A DNA stretch of 17,127 bases from Chrysochromulina parva (Eukaryota; Haptophyta; Prymnesiales; Chrysochromulinaceae): assembly GCA_002887195.1 (NCBI GenBank), contig PJAB01001115.1:1-17127 (forward strand). Reading direction: 5' to 3'. The translations under genes and the position numbers were made by a program. Below, piece after piece: positions 1 to 6,800 of this stretch. Numbering within the stretch: the stretch's first letter is position 1; each line of letters opens with the position of its first letter. Below the pieces are notes generated by a model that had not been told where the DNA came from, made no database searches, and saw nothing but the letters and a program-made list of their open reading frames with translations.

Positions 1-187
1 GGCGGCGGCAAGGGCGGCGGCGGCGAGGGCGGCGGCGGCGAGGGCGGCGGCGCCCTCGGCGAGGACGGCGGCGGTAAGGGCGGCGGCGGCGAGGGCGGCG
101 GCAGCGATGGCGGCGGCGGCGAGGGCGATGGCGGCGGCGGCGAGGGCGATGGCTGCGGCGGCGAGGGTGCATGCGAGGGTGGCGGCG

Positions 188-228
<41 letters not shown>

Positions 229-295
229 AGCGAGGGCGGCGGCGGCGGCGAGGGCGGCGGCGGCGGCGAGGGGGCGGCGGCGGGGGCAGGGCAAA
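1..295 (-). repeat. GGC/GAGGGC low-complexity tract encoding a Pro/Ser spacer
   Basis: Nearly pure GGCGGC and GAGGGC triplet repeat on the plus strand. In the minus-strand gene frame it encodes Pro-rich sequence with Ser interruptions and stays open throughout. Its length is likely to vary between alleles, and assemblies may collapse it. Confidence 0.8.
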
Positions 296-1952
296 ATGAG
301 ACTGTGCCTGAGACGCCGGTGAAGGTCGTTGGCCAGGAGCAGACGGTGCCTCCGATGACTCCGATGTTGGCTGCCCCTCCGTACGGCGCTGTGTTCCCGT
401 AGATCGAGGAAGACATAATCGTGACTGTGCCAGAAGAGACAGCGACACCGCCGCCCTCTGCTCCCCAGCCATATGCTGTGTTCGAGTAGATCTGGGAGCT
501 CACGATTGAGACTGTGCCTTCTTCAACGTAGACACCACCACCATATGGATACCACCCGGAAGCTGTGTTGGAGTACACTTGACAGGAGTCCAATGTAATC
601 CTGCCTGACAGGACGTAGACACCACCGCCATGCGATACCCCGACACCAATGCCCTGCACCACCGTGTAGCCTCCCGTGATGCTGAGCCGGATCAGTTGCA
701 CGACGCCCGACGAGCCCGGGTTGATCCTCAGCACACGGCGCGGACTCGAGGAGCTCGCCTGTGCGTTCAGCACAACCGTGGCTCCCACCGCCGCCTCGAG
801 GATGATGCTCCTGGTGATGTTGAGCTCGGCGCTGAGGTAGTAGGTGCCGTCGGCAAGGACAATGCGACCGACAGCTGTGTTGGCAAGTGCACTGGTCAGG
901 CCGGCGGCGGTGCTCACCGAGGTCTGCAGCGGCGGCGGTAGAGACGGTGCGTCGGGCGGGTAAAGGTGGCAGGGAGACCACGGTGGCGGCGGCGAGGGCG
1001 AGGGCGGCGGGGGCGAGGGCGAGGGCGGCGGGGGCGAGGGGCAGTGAGCGTAGGGGATGCACTGCTGACAAAATGGCGGCGCGTTGTCGCAGGCCGCGTC
1101 CGAGGCCGTGAGGCAGTACGCGTACGGCGCGCAGAGCTCCACGCACTCGATAGGCATCATTGAGCAATCGCCGGGAGGCCCGCAGTCCAAGCAGTCGGTG
1201 CCGAGACTGCAGTACGAAAACTCGGATCCGGGTCCACCATCGTCGCAATCACCATCAGAGGGCCAGTTGCAGGTGTTTGAGCATAGTGGGGAAGAGGGAG
1301 GGGGCGGTGAAGGCGAGGGCGGGGGCGGAGATGGCGGAGGTGGCGGAGGTGATGGCGATTGAGGCGGGAGCATCAAGCGCGGCCCGCAGTCAATACAGTC
1401 GGTCCCGTACGCACAGTCCGTGTACTCAGAGCCGGGGCCGCCGTCGTCGCAGAGGGAGTCGAAGGGATAAGTGCACGTATTGGCGCAGATCAGATTTGAG
1501 GGCGGCGGGGGCGAGGGCGAGGGCGGGGGCGGAGATGGCGATGGCGGTGGAGGTGAGGGAGGCGAGGGAGGCGACGGGCATGGGATGGTTGCATACGCGT
1601 AGCACACAGACTCGCCCGCGCAAGTACAGAGGCCGATAGCACATCCGCCCGTGCACGTCCGCCCGCTATTATAGTAGCAGCTGATCGAGCAATAAGGATG
1701 CGACGAAGGGCATGTTCTGCAGCAGGGCTGCCGGTTTGCATGAGGGAGTGAGTCGGCATCGTTACATGTCACCGAGGGGTGCGATGACGACCGAGGGCCG
1801 CAGTCCACGCAGTCGGTGCCGAGGCTGCAGTCGGCCCACTGAGCTCCGGGCCCGCCATCGTCGCATTCACCATCAGAGGCGAAGTTGCAGGTATTTGAGC
1901 ATTGTCCCACCGCGCCGCTCAGCCGGAGGAGGAGCAGCACAAACGTGAGCAT
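1..1952 (-). CDS. Secreted Cys-rich repeat / Pro-rich / beta-helix protein (3' end outside window)
   Basis: An uninterrupted minus-strand frame of 650 codons runs from ATG at 1952 off the left edge, with no stop or intron seen. It opens with a clear signal peptide (MLTFVLLLLRLSGAVG) followed at once by a Cys-rich module (QCSNTC, then DGECDDGGPG, GTDCVDCGPR; residues about 17-54). Related modules lie near residues 153-193 and 222-260 and share C-DDGGPGSE-C-GTDC-DCG. Between them are a Cys-rich EGF-like stretch (about 55-115) and SPSPPPP spacers. Residues about 340-547 look like a right-handed beta-helix, with three rungs of roughly 28 residues each carrying GGGV and YSNTA/YGNTA, as in Pmp/pectin-lyase-like folds. 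The rest to the edge is Pro/Ser. Inferred role: secreted or cell-surface adhesin or extracellular-matrix protein; the Cys module's function is not known to me. Alternative: a pherophorin-like matrix protein. The coding frame is solid; the function is not. Confidence 0.85.
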
Positions 1953-2486
1953 CGAGTGGCGGGGTGCACCGACTCGAATCTTTGAATCTGCGCGCGCAGC
2001 CACCTGGTACGGGTATAGAACGGGTACAGAGGTGGTGGAACTGCTTCGTTCGGCGCAGAACCAGAAATCATAATCAAAAATGAGGAGAGGGGAATCTTAA
2101 AAATGGAAGGTTTTTTGACGTGACTCGTGATGTTGAGATGGAAGACCGAAAACGAATCGCATGCACATTCACAGTTATAACTGTGCATGTACATGCAGTG
2201 TGTGTGAGGGCCTGAGTACCGACACGGCGCGCTACTCCGAAAGAGCAAGCTCGTCCTCGCCGGGGGAGCGCCGGTGTAGTTCCTACGGGTACCACGTCTC
2301 CGCCGCGGAATGCGATCCTGCAGCTAAACAGTACATGTGACCTCTCCTGGAGAAGGGGCAAGACTCGTTTGACATCGTACATTGTAGTCCTGTTTGCGAC
2401 CCTAAGCGGACGAAATTACTTGTCTAATTTGGAATTTAGCTGGAACGAAGTGGCACGGACGGCGGCTAGGACGCGCGCGGCACATC
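1953..2486. promoter_or_regulatory. Divergent intergenic region with two adjacent palindromes
   Basis: This 534-bp gap separates the starts of the minus-strand secreted-protein gene and the plus-strand zinc-finger gene, so both promoters should lie here. The composition is visibly more AT-rich than the neighbouring coding DNA. At 2170-2185 there is a perfect 16-bp palindrome (CACAGTTATAACTGTG) and at 2184-2197 an overlapping perfect 14-bp palindrome (TGCATGTACATGCA). They may be transcription-factor sites. No conserved ORF was recognised. Confidence 0.45.
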
Positions 2487-3164
2487 ATGCCGCTCACGGA
2501 GTGGGAAAAGGCGCAGGGCATGCGAGCGCCCAAGGGTGCGAAGAAGCAATTTCCCGTCTGCCATCTGTGTGGACGAGAATTTGGCACGGCTTCCATCACG
2601 ATTCATTTGAAGGCATGCGCAGAAAAGTATGAACGTGAGAAGGGCAAACCCGCGCCGCCTGCGCCATCATTGCTCACCGAGCTCACCGGTGGCGACCGGC
2701 CAATCACGTCAGCCGACTGGCAGGCATACAATGAGGCCGCAACAGAGGTTGCACAGGGCCAGATGGAGCCGTGCCCTCGGTGCGGCCGCACGTTCTCAGA
2801 CAAGAGCCGTGTCGCGGTGCACCTACGCTCGTGCCAGGGACCCAAGGAGCCAAAGGTGGGCAGCCGGGAGCGAGGTGCCGCATCGCCTCCGACGAAGCGC
2901 GAGCCCGTTGCATCCACCAGTGCACACGCGCCGCCAGTTGCTGCTCCTCGAAACGCGTTCGAAATGCAGGGACCCATCAGAGGAGCGGCACCGCCAGTGA
3001 TGCCGCGGCCGCCCAGCAGCCGCCCTCTCAGCGGCCGCCCAGCTGGCGCGCCAGCGAAGAGCAGCAAAGAGCGCATGCAGGAGCTCAAGGAGATGCTGGA
3101 TGCTTGCCTCATCACTCAAGACGAGTTTGATGGCAAGCGCCAACAGATCCTCGACTCGCTTTGA
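2487..3164 (+). CDS. C2HC-type zinc-finger protein (ZC2HC1/FAM164-like) with SHOCT-like C-terminus
   Basis: A single-exon ORF of 225 aa. It carries two C2HC fingers: C25-x2-C28...H40-x3-C44 (CHLCGREFG...) and C96-x2-C99...H112-x3-C116 (CPRCGRTFS...). This C-x2-C-x11/12-H-x3-C spacing is that of the zf-C2HC family seen in ZC2HC1 proteins. Residues about 120-190 are Pro/Ala/Arg-rich and probably disordered. The last 33 residues (MQELKEMLDACLITQDEFD region) resemble the short SHOCT domain, usually at protein C-termini and possibly mediating oligomerisation. The ATG at 2487 is the first in frame, and the protein runs straight into the first finger. Zinc binding is well supported by the motifs; the partner (nucleic acid or protein) is unknown. 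Family members in other eukaryotes are often ciliary or testis-expressed, which is only suggestive here. Confidence 0.88.
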   Translation: MPLTEWEKAQGMRAPKGAKKQFPVCHLCGREFGTASITIHLKACAEKYEREKGKPAPPAPSLLTELTGGDRPITSADWQAYNEAATEVAQGQMEPCPRCGRTFSDKSRVAVHLRSCQGPKEPKVGSRERGAASPPTKREPVASTSAHAPPVAAPRNAFEMQGPIRGAAPPVMPRPPSSRPLSGRPAGAPAKSSKERMQELKEMLDACLITQDEFDGKRQQILDSL

Positions 3165-3893
3165 GACGAGAGTGCATGCTCCCGCCCTTTGTCTGCCGCG
3201 TGGCAGGCGGCTGGTAGTGACCTCGGGACACTGTGCGGGTACGTACTTGATACCATTCTACCTCGAGGGGGTGAGTACCACGATTGTATGTGTGCGCTGC
3301 GCGAAGTTGCGTTTCGTGACGTGATTCGTTACCGTTACCCGTTACGCGCCGGTTATTAGTGATACCCACGGTGTCGGTGATCGGTGGCGGGTGTCCCTCG
3401 GCCGTGCGGGGGAAAAGAGTTACTTGAAGTTGAACACGAACACGGCTCGATATGGGCAATGGGCTATCGAGTCGCCAGGACGCCAGCAGGAGAAGGAGAT
3501 TGACGAGCGGCGCTAGGCCAGTCAGCCAGACTTCGCTGCCAGTCAATTCGCGCATTGATTTCGCTGTCCCTCGAGACCGCGCTCACCTCCACCTGTCCAC
3601 CACCGGCCCGGCAGCGGGCACCGGCTCGCAGTTTCAAGCTCGCAGATAGGCCCCTGAGATAGGCAAGACCAACTATCGACGGCGGGGAATGGAATGTGAG
3701 AGTTGTGAGAATGTCAGAAACGTCAGAAACTGTTTAGGAATTCGAGGAGCTCGAAGCACAGTAGTTTCCCGATTTCTTTCTTTTCACGGAACAGCGACGT
3801 CCCTTGCCGCGTGACGCCCAAAGTCACGTGAAGGAATCCACAGGTGAATTCACGCCTTTTTGGTGTGAATTCAGCTCTATCTGCCCGTTGGTC
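3165..3893. other. Intergenic region: 3' flank of zinc-finger gene and 5' region of kelch-MORN gene
   Basis: No convincing gene lies in these 729 bases. GTTACC/GTTACG motifs are clustered at 3327-3348, and related GTTACG motifs recur at 15434-15476 in another intergenic region. A short ATG ORF at 3452-3649 begins MGNGLSS (a possible N-myristoylation start) but is otherwise unsupported. The stretch 3660-3800 is more AT-rich and probably holds the promoter or 5' UTR of the kelch-MORN gene. Confidence 0.4.
3845..3873. repeat. Perfect 9-bp inverted repeat in 5' region of kelch-MORN gene
   Basis: TGAATTCAC at 3845-3853 is repeated inverted as GTGAATTCA at 3865-3873 with an 11-nt loop. It lies 21 bases before the ATG chosen at 3894, so it could form a hairpin in the 5' UTR or be a dimeric factor site. 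Confidence 0.6.
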
Positions 3894-6800
3894 ATGTCCG
3901 CAGCAACGCCCACGCCTCTCTCTGGCCACACGCTGACCCCATGCGCGGGTCAGCTGCTCGCCTTTGGCGGGCTCGTGCCGGCCGCATCCCTAGCGGCCGA
4001 AGCGGCGCCGGCGCTTCCCGGTTCGCAGAATGTGCGGCCGAAGACGGCGGCGGTTAGCTCAAAGCCGGCCGGCGGCGGCGGCCTGGTGCCGACTTCGGCG
4101 CTGCTCGGCTTCGCTGGCGGTCGCTGGCGCGCTCTGACGCCCGATGAGGGCAGCCCAGCTCCATCCGCGCGCAGCGGCCACGCGAGCTGCGCGCTCGACG
4201 CTGATTCGATGCTCGTCTTCGGCGGCAGCGGCTCGAAGCAGGAGAAGCTCAACGACGCGTGGCAGGTCAACCTGAGCTGCACAGAGTCCAAGTCGAGCGT
4301 GACGCTCGAGCTCGTGCTCGACGCGTGGACCCCCGAGCGTTCCAAGCGCGAGTGGCAGGCCAAAAAGCAGCGCGACGATGCTTACGCGGCGGCGGTCGCG
4401 GCGGTGGCGGCGGCCGCGGCTGAGGCCGCCAAGGCCGAGGCGGCCGCAGCCGCGGCGGCGGCCGCGGCTGCAGCCGCCGGCGGCAAGGGCGGTAAGGGTG
4501 CGCCGCCGCCCAAGAAGGACGACAAGAAGGGCGGCGGCGCCGCCGGCCCGGAGGCGCCGGTACCCCCAAAGGAGGTGACGATGAAGGAGGTCATCAACCT
4601 CGAGCGGATCGCGCAGTGTGTGGGCGGCACTCTCGGCGGGCTGCCTGCCGCGTGCTTTGAGGTGCGTCGGGCGGCGGCGGGCGCCGAGGGCATGGATACG
4701 GCGGCGGCGGAGGCTGCAGAGGGCGACGCCGATACCGGTCTGCGCGTGAGGCTGCAGGTGCGATCTCCCTTGATTGCCCTTGATTGCGAGCTGATTAAGG
4801 ATCTGCTGCAGGTGCGATCTCCCGTGATTGCCACCGATGGCCGTTGATGGCCTTTTGTTGATGGCCTTTTGCTGATGGTCATGGCCGGTCGGCGCGTGCT
4901 GCGGCAGGTGCGCCCTCTCGTCGGCGTCGGGCTGGGCACCATGGGCACCGACGGCGAGGGACTGCCCGCCGCGGCGATGAGAGCGCTCGAGGCAGCGCTC
5001 CGCCAGGCGTGCCCGCCGCCGGTGCCGGAGGAGGCGCCGCTTACCGGTAAGGATGCCAAGGCTGCGAAGGCTGCTCCGCCTCCAAAGGGCGGCGCCAAGG
5101 GAGCCGTCGGTGCGGACTCCGCCGAGGCCGAGGCGAAGGCTGAGAGGGTGGGCAAGGCCAGGGTGGCGGCCCAGTGCCGCGTCGTGGGCTTCCCGATCCT
5201 AAGTTGGAAATGCGAGCGCTCGACGCGGCTGGCGACGGTGCCGTGCGTGCGCTGGACGAAGCCGAAGATCAGGACGGCTGCCGAGATGGCCGCCGCCGAG
5301 GCCGAGGCTGCCGGCGGCGGCGGCGCTGCCGCAGCCAAAGGAGGCAAGGGTGCGCCTGCCAAAGGAGCCGCGCCCATGGGCAGCGGTCCTGAGCTCGTCG
5401 CGGACGCGCCGCCGGCGCCCGCGCCGCGCTGCGGGCACTCGATGAACCGCGTGATGAGTGGTTTCGTCATCTTCGGCGGCTCGGGGCCACGTGGTTTGCT
5501 GAGCGACGCGTGGCTGCTCAAGATGGGCGCCGCCGGCCCGGCTGCCGACGCCAGCGCGCCGCCTCTGATGGGCTGGATGCTTCCGGTGGTGACGGGCGCG
5601 CCGCCGCCGGCACGAGCTTTCCACACGGCAGCAGTGCGCGCGGGCACTGAGGCCAGCGGCGGCTTGGAACAGCTCCTCTTGTGCGGCGGCACCGATGGGC
5701 ATCGATCGGTGGGCACCCCGATTGCCTCCCTGATTGCATCTCTGATAGCCTCCCTCTTTGCCTCCCTGATAGCCTCCCTGATAGCCTCCCTCATTGCCTC
5801 CCTCATTGCCTCCCTCATTGCCTCCCTAAGTGCCTCCCTAAGTGCCTCCCTCATTGCATCAGGTGAGTACCCTGCACGTGCTCACGCTGCCCATGTTTGC
5901 GTGGTCGACCCCGAGGGTGGATGGCCCACCGCCGCCGGCCCGCATGTGGCACACTGCCGCGAGCGTGGGCATGCGCTCGACGGGCGCGTTCCGTATGCTC
6001 ATCTACGGCGGCACCTCCGCTACCGGGACGGCGCTCAAAGATTGCCACCTGCTCACGCCCCTCATGCCGCCGGTCGCACCGGTCGATCCAAACGCCGACG
6101 CCAAGGGCGGCACCAAGGGCGGCAAGAAGGACGACAAGAAGGGCAAGGGCGGCAAGGGTGCCCCCGAGCCCGAGCCCGAGATCGAGATCGCACCTCCCGA
6201 GTTTCGATGGACAGCTCTCCCCGCCCCGCCCCCGCCCGCCGCCGCGTCCGCCCCCACCGCCGCCTCGCACTCCGCCGGCACACCGTCCGCGGCACCGTCC
6301 GCCAGCATGCCATCGGTGCGCCCCGCGACAGCGGGCGGTTTCCGGTCCGAGTCCGAAGCCGCCGCGTCCGCCCCCGCCTTCACACCGCATCTTCACACCT
6401 TCCGACCCGAGAGTGCGCCGCTCATGCCGCGCGTTGGAGCGGCCTCGGGTCTCTCGGGCATGGCGCGCAAGCCGCCTCCGGAGCGAACGGCCGGCGCACT
6501 CGCGGTGAGCACACCCGAGTGTGCCATCCACATCTACGCCAGCGGCGGCGGCGCTGACGGAGCTCCGTTGGAGCTCTTGCATGCATTCGAGCCGCAGGCG
6601 TTACTCTCGGAGGAGGAGCTCGCGGCCCTCGCCGGCCCGCCGCCGCCGTCGCTCGAGTTCCGCAGCCTGCTGATCTGCGGCTTGTCGGCGGCGACGATGG
6701 CCGCGGCCCTGACCTCGGAGTGCTCCGTACTCGTGCGTCGCTCTGACACGTCGGACGTGCTGGGTCGCGCGGCGCTGCTCCCGTTCGCACAGCCAGGCGG

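Noticed and set aside
107..1111. Plus-strand Ala/Arg-rich ORFs and the minus ORF at 523-1248
   Set aside because: These are frame shadows of the secreted protein gene, which has the only frame with signal peptide, Cys modules and beta-helix rungs.
3452..3649. Small ORF starting MGNGLSS
   Set aside because: Possible myristoylation start, but short, no domain and no support from neighbouring sequence.
3804..3893. Upstream extension of the kelch-MORN frame to 3804
   Set aside because: It would start with TTG, not ATG, and includes an inverted repeat typical of noncoding DNA.
4382..5854. 490-aa antisense ORF beginning with REALREA repeats
   Set aside because: It is the reverse strand of the intron 2 minisatellite and GC-rich kelch exons; the plus strand encodes recognisable kelch repeats across it.
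5721..5862. CRISPR-like regular repeat array
   Set aside because: Units are 12 nt, contiguous without spacers, in a spliceosomal intron of a eukaryotic gene.
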